Below are positions 1-9,340 of a stretch of 64,000 nucleotides of DNA, one piece after another. The first letter of the stretch is position 1. The number at the start of each line of letters is the position of its first letter. The notes beneath the pieces are model-generated. The model ran no database searches, was not told the origin of the DNA, and saw only the letters and a program-made list of their open reading frames with translations. Source of the stretch: Acinetobacter pittii ANC 4050 (GTDB lineage: Bacteria > Pseudomonadota > Gammaproteobacteria > Pseudomonadales > Moraxellaceae); NCBI RefSeq assembly GCF_000399685.1, contig NZ_KB976987.1:988804-1052803 (forward strand). The letters are read 5' to 3'. The position numbers were made by a program, and so were the translations under genes.

Positions 1-1
1 C

Positions 2-283
2 GCATTGCCAGCTAGTCTAATGCCTGAATTATTTACGCTGACTGAACTACAAACCATTTATGAAATTATTCTTGGGCAATCTTTAGATAAAAAAGCATTT
101 AGACGCCGTATGATAGAAGCGGGCGCAGTTGAAGAAACCAACCACAGTAAAATCGTGGGTAAACGACCAGCTCAGCTTTACCGCTATGCACTCGATTCTT
201 TCGATTTTATATTTCCTCGTTCACTCGAATTACCCAGAAATAAAGAGGGTGAAGATAAACAAAACAATGAGCTTTCTGACTAG
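2..283 (+). CDS. NUDIX-type regulator (NrtR-like), C-terminal part, 5' truncated by window
   Basis: The reading frame is already open at base 2 and no start is visible, so this is the 3' end of a longer gene. The residues resemble the winged-helix tail of NrtR-type NUDIX proteins: FTLTELQTIYEIILG, then KKAFRRRMIEAG, then a GKRPAQLYRY segment. In that family the tail binds DNA and represses NAD-salvage genes or, in some clades, sugar genes, while the missing N-terminal NUDIX fold senses ADP-ribose derivatives. The last ~20 residues are polar and acidic. The family call is from motif memory; the regulated pathway cannot be told from this fragment. Confidence 0.6.
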   Translation, partial: ALPASLMPELFTLTELQTIYEIILGQSLDKKAFRRRMIEAGAVEETNHSKIVGKRPAQLYRYALDSFDFIFPRSLELPRNKEGEDKQNNELSD

Positions 284-356
284 CGCATCTTGATGCACTT
301 TTGATTTATAATGTCGCGCTTATGATTGATGTCATGTTTTGATCAGCACTTTGCCT

Positions 357-1751
357 ATGTCACACGTTTCTCCCTGCTTCCAGCAAAACCAGTTTTTTGT
401 GTTGGTGGAATATCTCACTTCACTGCATGAGATTTATCCTGTGAAACATGAGTTTGCGGGATTTCCGGCTGCAATGACATTGGCAGATCGCGTACATTCC
501 GATCATGATATTGCGCCGCTTGAAGCCAGTAAAAGTTACCCCGAATCAATAGAGAAAGTCTTACACTTTTCTGGTAAAGCACGAGACATACAAGACTTTG
601 AGCACTTTTTAGAACAAGCTCAGTCAGCCAATATTCAAAACTTGTTATTGCTTACAGGTGATAAACTCAAAGAACATCATCATGGTCGAGATGGACAGCC
701 TCGTAGTCGATACTTAGAGTCTGTAAATGCTGTAATGGCAGCCAAACAGCATGGCGGATTTCGTATCGGGGTGGCTTTTAACCCATTTAAATATGTTGAA
801 GCCGAGCGTGATGCACAATATTTAAAACTGCATAAGAAGATTAAAGCAGGCGCTGACTTTATTATTACCCAATTGGGCTATGATATTGAAGCCTTAAAGC
901 AAGCCAAATCATTTTTAACTAAGCATAATTATTCGCAGCAAATACTCGCTTGTGTGATGCCACTGACTTTGGCACGTGCCAATTTTATGGTAAAGCATAA
1001 AGTCGCAGGTATTGTGATTACCCCACACATGTTAAAAGTCTTGGCAGAAGAAAAACAGGCGGGACATACAGACCGCGTTTATTTACGTTGTGCTTTACAG
1101 ATTTTGATATGTAAACATTTAGGGTTTGCTGGAATTCATTTATCTGCTTGTCATAAGCCAGAAGAGCAAATGCTGCTTGAAAGCTATATTGAGCAATACA
1201 GACATTTGGAGCTTAAAGCTTTAGAAGAGCTGTGGAATTCACTGTGGCAAGTCACCACAGGCAAAGAGTTTGTACCTGAGATTACGCATTTTTCACGTCA
1301 GCCGACCTCCAAACAAATCATTAAATATCGCCAGCTACATGTTATGCATGAAGCAATGTTTGGATCAAAAATTGCTAAAGGCGTCGGACGTTTTATTTTC
1401 AAAGCATCTTTTTGGGAAAACGCTTTGATCGCCAAACTCTTACTTAAAACAGAAGTACTGAGTAAACATACCCTAGTGGGCTGTGAAAGCTGTGGTCAGT
1501 GCCGCCTAAGCGATACTTTATATATTTGCCCTGAAACATGTCCAAAAGGTTTAGCCAATGGGCCTTGTGGCGGTACAACTTTAGACCGCTGCGAATTTGG
1601 TGACCGTGAATGCATTCACTCTGTTAAAGCAAGGCTTGCTAAAGCCATTGAACAAACCGAAATATTAAAAGAAAAACTGATTCCAACTGTGCCTATTGAA
1701 ACAAGAGGAACCAGCTCTTGGAAAAATTGGTATTTAGCGACTGAGGCATAA
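357..1751 (+). CDS. MetF-like methylenetetrahydrofolate reductase with MTHFR C-terminal Cys domain
   Basis: The first ~330 residues read as the TIM-barrel of 5,10-methylenetetrahydrofolate reductase: VEYLTSLHEIYP near the start, LLLTGDKLKEHHHGRDG, and GADFIITQLGYD (the barrel strand that carries the QxxYD-type motif of MetF). A second block near residue 380 holds a cysteine cluster (CESCGQC, CPETCPKG, GPCGGT) typical of the separate MTHFR_C domain fused to some bacterial MetF-like proteins. The domain may bind a metal or Fe-S centre. ATG at 357 is preferred; in-frame TTG codons at 339 and 351 are possible, and none has a clear ribosome site. Stand-alone gene on the plus strand; likely one-carbon metabolism. 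Confidence 0.75.
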   Translation: MSHVSPCFQQNQFFVLVEYLTSLHEIYPVKHEFAGFPAAMTLADRVHSDHDIAPLEASKSYPESIEKVLHFSGKARDIQDFEHFLEQAQSANIQNLLLLTGDKLKEHHHGRDGQPRSRYLESVNAVMAAKQHGGFRIGVAFNPFKYVEAERDAQYLKLHKKIKAGADFIITQLGYDIEALKQAKSFLTKHNYSQQILACVMPLTLARANFMVKHKVAGIVITPHMLKVLAEEKQAGHTDRVYLRCALQILICKHLGFAGIHLSACHKPEEQMLLESYIEQYRHLELKALEELWNSLWQVTTGKEFVPEITHFSRQPTSKQIIKYRQLHVMHEAMFGSKIAKGVGRFIFKASFWENALIAKLLLKTEVLSKHTLVGCESCGQCRLSDTLYICPETCPKGLANGPCGGTTLDRCEFGDRECIHSVKARLAKAIEQTEILKEKLIPTVPIETRGTSSWKNWYLATEA

Positions 1752-1917
1752 GTTGTATAACTTCCTTGATTTGATTTTGTTAAAAAATTAATTTTTATGC
1801 TAAAGCACGGCGATAATTTAAAAATAACAATCGTTTGCCTTAATTATGTCCAATCAAAGTGATCATCTAGGAGTATACTTAAAGCAAATCTTTTGCGTTA
1901 AAAGAAAGGCTGTCTCA

Positions 1918-2040
1918 ATGAAAAAGTTGGTTGCTGTACTTACTGTAATTGTTGTTTTAACTGGATGTGTCTACGACCCTGTTAATTACAACAAAATACA
2001 CGACCAAGAGTTCCAAGATCACCTCAGGCAAAACGGTTAG
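1918..2040 (+). CDS. small lipoprotein (40 aa)
   Basis: A 40-residue product starts MKKLVAVLTVIVVLTGC: a Lys-rich n-region, a hydrophobic core and an LTGC lipobox, so the mature lipoprotein is only about 24 residues (CVYDPVNYNKIHDQEF...). AAAGAAAGG lies 8-17 bases before the ATG. An upstream in-frame ATG at 1846 would bury the signal peptide and is rejected. The gene is followed at once by a strong terminator. Function unknown; such tiny lipoproteins are common in Acinetobacter. Confidence 0.75.
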   Translation: MKKLVAVLTVIVVLTGCVYDPVNYNKIHDQEFQDHLRQNG

Positions 2041-2047
2041 CAATAAA

Positions 2048-2070
2048 AAACCCACTCAATGAGTGGGTTT
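2048..2070 (+). terminator. rho-independent terminator after the small lipoprotein
   Basis: AAACCCACTC, loop AAT, GAGTGGGTTT: a perfect 10-bp stem starting 8 bases after the stop codon, with the T run inside and just after the right arm. Confidence 0.85.
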
Positions 2071-2137
2071 CATTTGGAAGAAATTTTTAAGTTTTTAAAT
2101 AAATAATCAAAAATCCTTAAATCACTATTTCCTAAAT

Positions 2138-2165
2138 AAAAAAGAGTTACTTTTAACTCTTTTTT
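2138..2165. terminator. second terminator-like hairpin, possibly bidirectional
   Basis: AGAGTTA (2143-2149), loop CTTT, TAACTCT (2154-2160), flanked by an A run on the left and a T run on the right, so it could stop transcription from either side. No minus-strand gene converges on it here. Confidence 0.5.
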
Positions 2166-2816
2166 AAGGGTTAATTTACTTTTTAATAATATGTTTAAAT
2201 TTATTGATATGTTGCTTTTTATCTAAAAAAGATGTCATTTTTCTCAATATAACGACTAATTTGTTAAAGATTTATTACTTGATGATTTTATTTAATTTAG
2301 TCAGTTTTACTATTATCATTTGGATAAATTATAATATTTATATTTTATATGTATTCTAATTTTATAAGGATATAACGAGTATTGCTAACTACTTTTTAAA
2401 TTAAAAAACATCTTAATTAACTTTACTTAAATTATACAAATTAAAAATATTATTTTAATAGCTGTATAACAAAGAATGGTATTCATTGCATTTTTATTAT
2501 TTTTAAGTGTAGTGTTAAGTGGTTGATTAACATTATTTATATGCTAATTTGTACATAAATTTATAAGTAGAAATGAGTTGGAATATAAAATTACATAATT
2601 TTTAAATATATTATTTATAAAATACTACCTATTGGCACAAAGAGAAAAAATATATGTCAAAGAGGTCAATGATATTTAATTAGCTTAAGAACCATAATTT
2701 GCACCAAATTTTACGCTGTCACGATTCATTGAATAAAACCAAGTGAAAAGTTACGTAAAAAAGACGCCAATACTTTATTGGGGTAAATAAAAAATCGAAT
2801 ATTACAAATACACGGA
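2166..2816. other. AT-rich non-coding leader upstream of the GH3/exporter operon
   Basis: About 650 bases with no plausible gene on either strand. It is markedly richer in A and T than the flanking genes, with many short A and T tracts. It may hold the promoter and an H-NS-type silencing region for the operon starting at 2817. I could not pick one promoter with confidence and see no tRNA, riboswitch or clear hairpin. Confidence 0.5.
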
Positions 2817-3884
2817 ATGAATATGGATAACGTAGCTCAGCTAGAAACTGATACTAATTTCCAAAGCCGAAAGAAAATAACTTGGGGTGTTTTTAGTGTC
2901 CTGCTGTTATTTTTAGTTGCTGGCATCTTATATTATTTTTTTGTATACCGATTCTATCAATCTACTGATAATGCTTATGTACAAGCCGATGTCACTTGGG
3001 TGATGCCAAAGATTTCAGGCGAAGTGATGGAGTTATTAATTAACGATAATCAGGTTGTAAAAAAAGGGGAAACTTTAGCGGTATTAGATCATCGCGATTA
3101 CCAAGCTCGCTATGATCAGGCCCGTTCTGTGGTCAGCTTAAAAGAAGCAGCGCTTGGCGTACAACAACAAAATGAAAAATCTGCTCGGTCTTCAATTACG
3201 GAAGCAAATAGTGGTGTAGTGGCAGCGCAAGCAGATTTATCCCGCCTAAAAAAAGATTTTGAACGTTATCAAGATTTATTAAAAGATGGGGTGATTACTC
3301 GCCAAAATTTTGAAGGCATTCAATCTCAATATTTAACAGCTCAAGCGCAACTCAGCAAGGCACAAGCCGCCGTCAATGCAGCAGAAGCTCAGTTGGGGAG
3401 CTTACAGGCTAGTCGAGCGCAGCTTTTAGCAGATATTCAAAGTGCCAATGCAAACTTAAATCTTTATCAGGTCGATCTGGCTTCGTCAAAAGTGGTCAGT
3501 CCAGTAGACGGCAAAATCGGTAGTCTTGCAATCCAGAAAGGTTCGCGTGTTTCTCCGCAAACGCGCTTAATGGCGATCATTCCTGAAAATAGTTTGTATG
3601 TACAAGCGAACTTCAAAGAAACCCAAATTGAAAAAATGCATATTGGTCAGAAAGTTGAATTAAAACTTGATGCTTACCCAAGCCTGACCTATAGCGGAAA
3701 AATTGAGAGTTTTTCACCAGCTTCTGGCGCAACTTTTTCACTCATGCCACCTGACAATGCCACTGGTAACTTTAACAAAGTTGTACAACGCATTCCTGTG
3801 CGTATTGCCATAGATTCAAGCCCGCATATTGATTTGATAAAACCTGGAATGTCGGTGAGCGCTACCGTTGACCTAAGAACTTAA
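2817..3884 (+). CDS. HlyD/EmrA-family membrane fusion protein
   Basis: 355-aa periplasmic adaptor of a tripartite exporter. There is one N-terminal membrane anchor (about residues 24-44, ending YYFFVYRFYQSTDNAYVQAD). The TDNAYVQAD and VKKGETLAVLD segments are characteristic of the EmrA/HlyD first beta-barrel/lipoyl region. A long coiled-coil hairpin follows (about 75-200), then KVVSPVDGKIG (second lipoyl half) and a beta-barrel with GMSVSATVDLRT at the end. It sits 24 bp before the MFS pump, and a TolC-like gene lies in the same operon, so all three parts of an inner-to-outer membrane conduit are present. Confidence 0.9.
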   Translation: MNMDNVAQLETDTNFQSRKKITWGVFSVLLLFLVAGILYYFFVYRFYQSTDNAYVQADVTWVMPKISGEVMELLINDNQVVKKGETLAVLDHRDYQARYDQARSVVSLKEAALGVQQQNEKSARSSITEANSGVVAAQADLSRLKKDFERYQDLLKDGVITRQNFEGIQSQYLTAQAQLSKAQAAVNAAEAQLGSLQASRAQLLADIQSANANLNLYQVDLASSKVVSPVDGKIGSLAIQKGSRVSPQTRLMAIIPENSLYVQANFKETQIEKMHIGQKVELKLDAYPSLTYSGKIESFSPASGATFSLMPPDNATGNFNKVVQRIPVRIAIDSSPHIDLIKPGMSVSATVDLRT

Positions 3885-3908
3885 TAATAAAATTTTAGGT
3901 AATAACAA

Positions 3909-5456
3909 ATGAATAAGCACCTTGAAGCCGAGTGGATGTTTCCCGCAAAGACGGCATGGGCAATTTTTGCGGCCATGATTTTGGGCAACTTCATGGCGAT
4001 TCTCGATATTCAGATTGTGGCGAGTTCTTTAAACGAAGTTCAAGCGGGGATGAGTGCAAGTCGTTACGAAGTGACTTGGGTGCAAACGGTTTATTTAATT
4101 GCCGAGATTATTGCAATTCCAATGTCGAGTATTGTCTCTCGGGTGCTGTCGACACGGGTCTATTACACCATCTGTGCAATTGGTTTTACGGTGAGTTCTT
4201 TACTGTGTGCGTTGGCATGGAACTTAGAAAGTCTATTGGTATTCCGTGGCATTCAAGGTTTTATGGGCGGCGGTATGATTCCGACTTCCATGACCGCGTT
4301 GTACTTACTTTTCCCTGAAGCAAAACGTTCATTGCCTTTGGTGATGTTTGGAATGATCAGTACTTTGGGTCCGGCCATCGGCCCAACCATTGGCGGCTGG
4401 CTCACCAATAACTTCTCATGGCACTGGATGTTTCTGATCAATATTATTCCGGGCATTATCATTGCGACCGTCATTTACTCAGGTCCAAATATCGACCGTG
4501 CAAACTATTCACTCATCAAAAGTATGGACTGGTTTAGCCTCGTTGGTATGGTGATGTTTTTGGGTGGACTTGAATACTTTCTTGATGAAGGTGCACGACA
4601 TGACTGGCTTGCAGACACAGGCGTTCGTATTGCTTTCATGATCTGCATTGTGGGCGGCATGATTTTCTTCTCTAGAAGCTTCACCCAGCCTAAGCCTTTG
4701 CTCGATTTATCCGTATTTAAAAATAAAAACTTTACCTTAAGTGCCATCACCACTTTTGTGATTGGTATGGCGCTCTATGGCTTGGGTTACATGATTCCCG
4801 TGTTTCTTGGGCAAGTCCGTGAAATGAACAGTAGCCAAATTGGTCATGTCATGATGGTGACAGGCATTGTTATGTTCTGCTTTGCGCCGTTTCTTGCATG
4901 GCTGATTCCCAACTTTGATACCCGTAAAACCGTATTTGTCGGAATGATTCTGGCGGGTTTTGGTGTATGGCTCAATTCGCACCTCAGCATTCACAGCGAT
5001 TACGACTTTATGTTTTGGCCGCAAATTTACCGTGGTATTGGCCTCATGATCTGCCTGATTGTAGTTTCACATTTAGCCATGAGCACTTTACCGCTCAGCA
5101 AAGTAGCCGATGCCAGCGGTATTTATAACCTGATGCGCAATATCGGCGGCGCGGTTGGGCTGGCACTGATTAACTCATCATTAGATTGGCTCACTGCACT
5201 ACATGTCACGCAGATTAATCAGTCGATGACACCGCAGAACTGGATCTTTATGGAAAGGCTGGATCAGCTCACGGCGCAATATCAGGAAGTTGGCTCAAAT
5301 GCACAGCAAATCGCGCTTAGTGTGATTTATCGAGACATTCATTTTCAGGCTCTGACATCGAGTTTTAATGACTTATTACGCATGCTCGCAATCATCATGT
5401 TTGTGACCGCCTTTTTAACCATCTTTATGGATCGGGGGAAGAAAATGAATATGTAG
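3909..5456 (+). CDS. DHA2-family MFS exporter (EmrB/QacA type, 14 TM)
   Basis: 515-aa drug:proton antiporter. It starts with an FMAILDIQIVASSLNEVQ segment, the motif D1-like region of 14-TM EmrB/QacA pumps, and carries the antiporter motif C region MISTLGPAIGPTIGGWL. The hydrophobicity fits about 14 membrane spans. Length matches EmrB (~512). It should couple proton influx to substrate efflux through the adaptor upstream and the TolC-like channel at 8012. Given the biosynthetic genes behind it, its natural cargo may be the operon's own product rather than an external drug. Confidence 0.9.
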   Translation: MNKHLEAEWMFPAKTAWAIFAAMILGNFMAILDIQIVASSLNEVQAGMSASRYEVTWVQTVYLIAEIIAIPMSSIVSRVLSTRVYYTICAIGFTVSSLLCALAWNLESLLVFRGIQGFMGGGMIPTSMTALYLLFPEAKRSLPLVMFGMISTLGPAIGPTIGGWLTNNFSWHWMFLINIIPGIIIATVIYSGPNIDRANYSLIKSMDWFSLVGMVMFLGGLEYFLDEGARHDWLADTGVRIAFMICIVGGMIFFSRSFTQPKPLLDLSVFKNKNFTLSAITTFVIGMALYGLGYMIPVFLGQVREMNSSQIGHVMMVTGIVMFCFAPFLAWLIPNFDTRKTVFVGMILAGFGVWLNSHLSIHSDYDFMFWPQIYRGIGLMICLIVVSHLAMSTLPLSKVADASGIYNLMRNIGGAVGLALINSSLDWLTALHVTQINQSMTPQNWIFMERLDQLTAQYQEVGSNAQQIALSVIYRDIHFQALTSSFNDLLRMLAIIMFVTAFLTIFMDRGKKMNM

Positions 5457-5610
5457 CGATTTAGAAATAAAGAGCAGCTTTCAAAGAATGAAAAACAACA
5501 GGGCATATCAAAACATATCCCTTCATAGAAAAAGAACATTGAGATGAGTTTTCTAAAATCGGTGATGAGGTCGGGGAACTCGCAAATTAGAGGTGGAAGG
5601 TTAAAGGATT

Positions 5611-6432
5611 ATGATTAATACAACGTATAAACTGATTTCAAAATTGAACCTGAAAAATAGTACCTATGGGCAATATTTTGAAAAGGAACAAATCGATACA
5701 GAGCGATTAAAAGTGATGTATTCCATTTACGAGCAGTATTATGAAAATACGAGATTTTCTATTTTCGTAGATGATTTCCAAAATAAAAGTGGCGCGATCT
5801 TAATTTTTGACTCAGAAACAGATGAAATTGTCGGTTTCTCTACTGTTGTTGTGCAGCATTTCTACTTAAACGGTAAGGACTACACCGTGTTATTTAGCGG
5901 TGATACGGTCATTTTGAAAAAGTTTTGGGGCACGCGTAGTCTGCAAAGTACCATGCTCAAACTGATGATTAAGCTTCGAATCAAATATCCATTTAACGAA
6001 CTCTATTGGCTCTTGATCTCTAAAGGCTATAAGACTTACCTATTACTCGCCAATAACTACTATGTCTATTACCCAAATATTAAAGATGAAAACCAGCATC
6101 TCTCGGAAGTTGTCGAGCACTACTGCGAGAAATTTTTTGGGGAATATTATGACCGTGAAGCGGGCCTTTTAAATTTTGGTGATGACTATCAGCCATTAAA
6201 AGGCGAAGTTGCACCAATTACTGCCGAAATGAGAGAGAAAAACCCAAATATTCATTTCTTTGAGCAGATGAATCCAACCTGGAAAGCAGGTACAGAACTA
6301 CCGTGTATTGGTCGATTAGGCTGGAAAGACATTGCTCGTTTTCCAGTGAAGCTAATGACCAAACCTACAAGTAAGGGAAGATTTGAAGCTTGCGTAACAC
6401 ATAAAACAAAACGTAGAGAGGCCATCCAATGA
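5611..6432 (+). CDS. uncharacterised GNAT-like protein in GH3/exporter operon
   Basis: 273 aa, soluble, preceded by an AGAGGTGGAAGG-type ribosome site. Residues ~60-110 (GAILIFDSETDEIVGFSTV, then a YTVLFSGDTVI strand) look like the beta-sheet core of an acyl-CoA N-acyltransferase fold, but I see no clear RxxGxG acyl-CoA loop. Its last four bases overlap the GH3 gene start (ATGA), which indicates translational coupling. A role as acyl- or aminoacyl-transferase in making the exported compound is inference from context only. Confidence 0.55.
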   Translation: MINTTYKLISKLNLKNSTYGQYFEKEQIDTERLKVMYSIYEQYYENTRFSIFVDDFQNKSGAILIFDSETDEIVGFSTVVVQHFYLNGKDYTVLFSGDTVILKKFWGTRSLQSTMLKLMIKLRIKYPFNELYWLLISKGYKTYLLLANNYYVYYPNIKDENQHLSEVVEHYCEKFFGEYYDREAGLLNFGDDYQPLKGEVAPITAEMREKNPNIHFFEQMNPTWKAGTELPCIGRLGWKDIARFPVKLMTKPTSKGRFEACVTHKTKRREAIQ

Positions 6433-8015
6433 AATCTAATGAATGGCTCACTTTAGGTTCACATCTGATTTTAAAAAAATGGTGTGATGCAACTGACCGT
6501 AATTTTCAAAAACAGTTTAATGCTTTAGAAACAACGCAACGTCAAATTCTGCATTCAATTTTACAAACCTCGACCTTTGCTAAAGATAAAAAAGTTCAAA
6601 ACTATGAGCAGTTTGTAAAATCATTTCCTGCAACACGTTACGGCGCATGGCGAGAAGAAATTCAACGTTACCGTGAACAAAAGCTTTCACTGTCTAGCAG
6701 TAAACTGGTGCGTTTCCAGCCGACCAGTGGTTCGAGTGAACAAATTAAGTTTATTCCATACACCAAGCTATTTTTAGATGAACTTGACCATGCGATTGCG
6801 CCGTGGATGGCAAGTTTATACCGTAAGTGTCCAGAGCTGAGGTCGGGCACGCATTACTGGTCGGTGTCATGGTTGCCTGAAAGCCAGCGTGAAGTTTTAA
6901 AAGATAAAAACTTAAATGATGATAGTGCTCTACTCGGTGTAGGTAAGCGAATTTTATCTAAGTTTACTCAAGCGGTTCCAAGTAATGTTGCCTTTGCAGC
7001 CAATGCCGATGATGCACTGTTTGCCACCATTTGTTATTTGGTCGCAAACCGTAACCTAGCCATGATTTCGGTGTGGAGTCCAACATTTGCGCTGCAATTG
7101 CTGGAACGTTTGGAGCTACTGCAAAAAGACGTGATTGAGGTTTTACAAAGTGGTTCATGGGGCAGCCGTCAGGCTTCATTAAAAGAAGTCACCGCACCGC
7201 ACAGCTCTAAAAGTGCTCAAGCATTAATAGCGAGTTCAAACGGCGAGCAGATCGACTTTAAAAAGCTCTGGCCAAAGTTAAGTCTGGTGTCGAGCTGGGA
7301 TACCGCAGGTTCAAAAGCTTGGGCTGAAAAATTAAAAGAGAAATTGCCCAGTGTTCAGTTTGAAGGCAAAGGGTTATGGGCGACCGAAGGGGTAGTGACC
7401 ATTCCCTATAACGACCAATACCCGCTGGCATATCAAAGTCACTTCTACGAATTTGAATATCTAGAAGGTGACAAACAAGGGCAAATCATCCCCTCATGGC
7501 AGCTCAAACAAGGCGATGTGGTCAGCCCACTCATTACTTCGGGTAATGGTTTGCTGCGTTACTGTCTGGATGATTGCTTACGGGTAACAGGCTTTATAAA
7601 GCAAATTCCGTGTTTTGAGTTCCAAGGCCGCCGTTTTGGTGTAGATCTGGTCGGTGAGAAACTCGCCCCTGAAACCGCTCAGCAGTTGTTATCTCAGTTA
7701 AATGAAACCGAATCAAAAGCGATTTCTTTACTTGCGATTGATACCCAGCAACAGGTCAAACCATTTTATTGTGTGCTTTTTGAAGGTGAAATTCATCACA
7801 GCATTAGCAACGAATATATCGACAGTATTTTGCGTCAAAACTTCCACTATGAACTTGCGCGAAACTTAGGACAGCTCGACCAACCTCAAATTCGCCAAGC
7901 CAATAATGGCTGGAATGCCTACAAAAAACTGGTCATGTTTGATGGCATTATCGAAGGCAATATCAAACCTGAGCCACTCAAAAAAGTCACCCTCAATAGT
8001 TTGGAACAACTATGA
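6429..8015 (+). CDS. GH3-family acyl-acid amidosynthetase (adenylate-forming)
   Basis: 528 aa, in the usual range for GH3 proteins (~500-600). Near residue 97 the segment FQPTSGSSEQIKFIPYT matches the phosphate-binding motif I of this family, followed by the LFLDELDHAIAPWM helix. A WATEGVVTIPY segment corresponds to motif II and SGNGLLRYCLDD to the motif III hinge region. Plant GH3 enzymes adenylate carboxylic acids such as jasmonate and auxin and join them to amino acids; the bacterial members are mostly uncharacterised. It overlaps both neighbours by 4 bases. Likely cytoplasmic, making an N-acyl amino acid or similar amide for export. Confidence 0.8.
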   Translation: MKSNEWLTLGSHLILKKWCDATDRNFQKQFNALETTQRQILHSILQTSTFAKDKKVQNYEQFVKSFPATRYGAWREEIQRYREQKLSLSSSKLVRFQPTSGSSEQIKFIPYTKLFLDELDHAIAPWMASLYRKCPELRSGTHYWSVSWLPESQREVLKDKNLNDDSALLGVGKRILSKFTQAVPSNVAFAANADDALFATICYLVANRNLAMISVWSPTFALQLLERLELLQKDVIEVLQSGSWGSRQASLKEVTAPHSSKSAQALIASSNGEQIDFKKLWPKLSLVSSWDTAGSKAWAEKLKEKLPSVQFEGKGLWATEGVVTIPYNDQYPLAYQSHFYEFEYLEGDKQGQIIPSWQLKQGDVVSPLITSGNGLLRYCLDDCLRVTGFIKQIPCFEFQGRRFGVDLVGEKLAPETAQQLLSQLNETESKAISLLAIDTQQQVKPFYCVLFEGEIHHSISNEYIDSILRQNFHYELARNLGQLDQPQIRQANNGWNAYKKLVMFDGIIEGNIKPEPLKKVTLNSLEQL

Positions 8016-9340
8016 AAGGGATGAAGCCATTTAACAATCGGTTTTTAACACTTCGACATGCCTTATATGTTGGCGTGTTGGTGGTGTCGAATACACATGC
8101 CATGACTTTAGACGAGGCTTTATCTGCCAGTTTAAGGCACGAAACTCAGCTTGAGGTCAGCCGTTTAAGCGTGAACCAGTCTACCGCTATGCTTGAACAG
8201 GCCAAGCAGCGTGACGGCCTCAAAGTCAATTTAGTCGGCCAACTGGACTATGAAAGAATAGATACGCCTTCACACGTCTTGTTTCCAACCGAAGGAAATC
8301 GTAAAGGCCGAAGTTTGCAATTACAGGCAGATTATCCAATCTATACCTCTGGACGACACCGTTTAGGAATTGATGTTGCCGAAAATCAGCTTTCTGCACA
8401 AAACCAAGGTTTGTCAGACCAGAGATCGGAAACCATCTTAAATACCGTGATGGTCTATACCGACGTATTAAAAAAGAAAGCGATTTTAGAACTCAGACAA
8501 AAGACTATGGCAAACCTGCAACGGTCTTTATATGAGTCAAAGCGCCGTTTTGACGTGGGCATGATTACCCGTGCGGATTTGGCTCAGGTTTTGGCGCAAG
8601 TCGCACAAGGCCAAGCCGATATTACACAGGCTCAATCTAACCTGACTGTAAGTGAAGCACAGTTTTACCAAGTAACGGGCGTAACGCCTGACAACCTTGT
8701 TGCGATTAAACAACTACCCGCTATTCCGGCTAACTTAGATGAAATTTTGGCTCAAACCAAAAACCATCCGGCTTTAATGCGTAGCAAATATGAAAAGCAG
8801 GCTGCCGAGAAACAATACGCTTTAACCAAACGCGAACTTTGGCCAACAGTGATGCTCACCAGCCGTGCTGGAAAGCAAGATGAAGCGAGTTATATAGGCT
8901 CTGAAAGTAATAACTATATGGTTGGGGTGCAGCTTAATGTACCTCTCTATGATGATGGCTTAAATCGGGCCAATGTCAAAAAAGCGCAGGCCGATATCGA
9001 TTTGGCTAACCAAAAAACGCGAAGTCTTGAACTAGATTTGAATAAGCGAACACGTACCACCTATGCGCAGCTTCAAACCATTCGACAAAATAAAGAAGCA
9101 CTGGCAAATGCCATAGAGGCTGCGTCTATTGCCTTTGTCTACACACGTAAAGAGTTTGATGTGGGCACCAAAACCACGTTTGACTTACTTAATACCGAGC
9201 AGAAATTACTCGATGTCCAAACCCAAAAAACAGTCAATGACCAAGACGAAGTGGTGTTTGTCTATCAGTTACTCGACCAAATGGGGCGTTTAAATAACTT
9301 GGTTCCCGTACAAACCGCACAACAGGTGAATAATGAATAA
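8012..9340 (+). CDS. TolC-family outer membrane efflux channel
   Basis: 442 aa with an N-terminal signal peptide (hydrophobic stretch ending SNTHA, mature start MTLDEAL, the usual TolC opening). Two structural repeats are visible: AMLEQAKQRDGLKVNLVG and a second ANVKKAQADIDLANQ, with long helical, Ala/Gln-rich segments for the periplasmic barrel and GRHRLGIDVAENQ between. It starts inside the stop of the GH3 gene (ATGA overlap). With 2817 and 3909 it completes a dedicated tripartite exporter. Confidence 0.88.
   Translation: MKGMKPFNNRFLTLRHALYVGVLVVSNTHAMTLDEALSASLRHETQLEVSRLSVNQSTAMLEQAKQRDGLKVNLVGQLDYERIDTPSHVLFPTEGNRKGRSLQLQADYPIYTSGRHRLGIDVAENQLSAQNQGLSDQRSETILNTVMVYTDVLKKKAILELRQKTMANLQRSLYESKRRFDVGMITRADLAQVLAQVAQGQADITQAQSNLTVSEAQFYQVTGVTPDNLVAIKQLPAIPANLDEILAQTKNHPALMRSKYEKQAAEKQYALTKRELWPTVMLTSRAGKQDEASYIGSESNNYMVGVQLNVPLYDDGLNRANVKKAQADIDLANQKTRSLELDLNKRTRTTYAQLQTIRQNKEALANAIEAASIAFVYTRKEFDVGTKTTFDLLNTEQKLLDVQTQKTVNDQDEVVFVYQLLDQMGRLNNLVPVQTAQQVNNE

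Noticed and set aside
3932..4318. Second protein in another frame of the MFS gene
   Set aside because: Shadow frame over a clear transporter gene, with no motif and no ribosome site; same for similar overlapping frames opposite adeB and other large genes.
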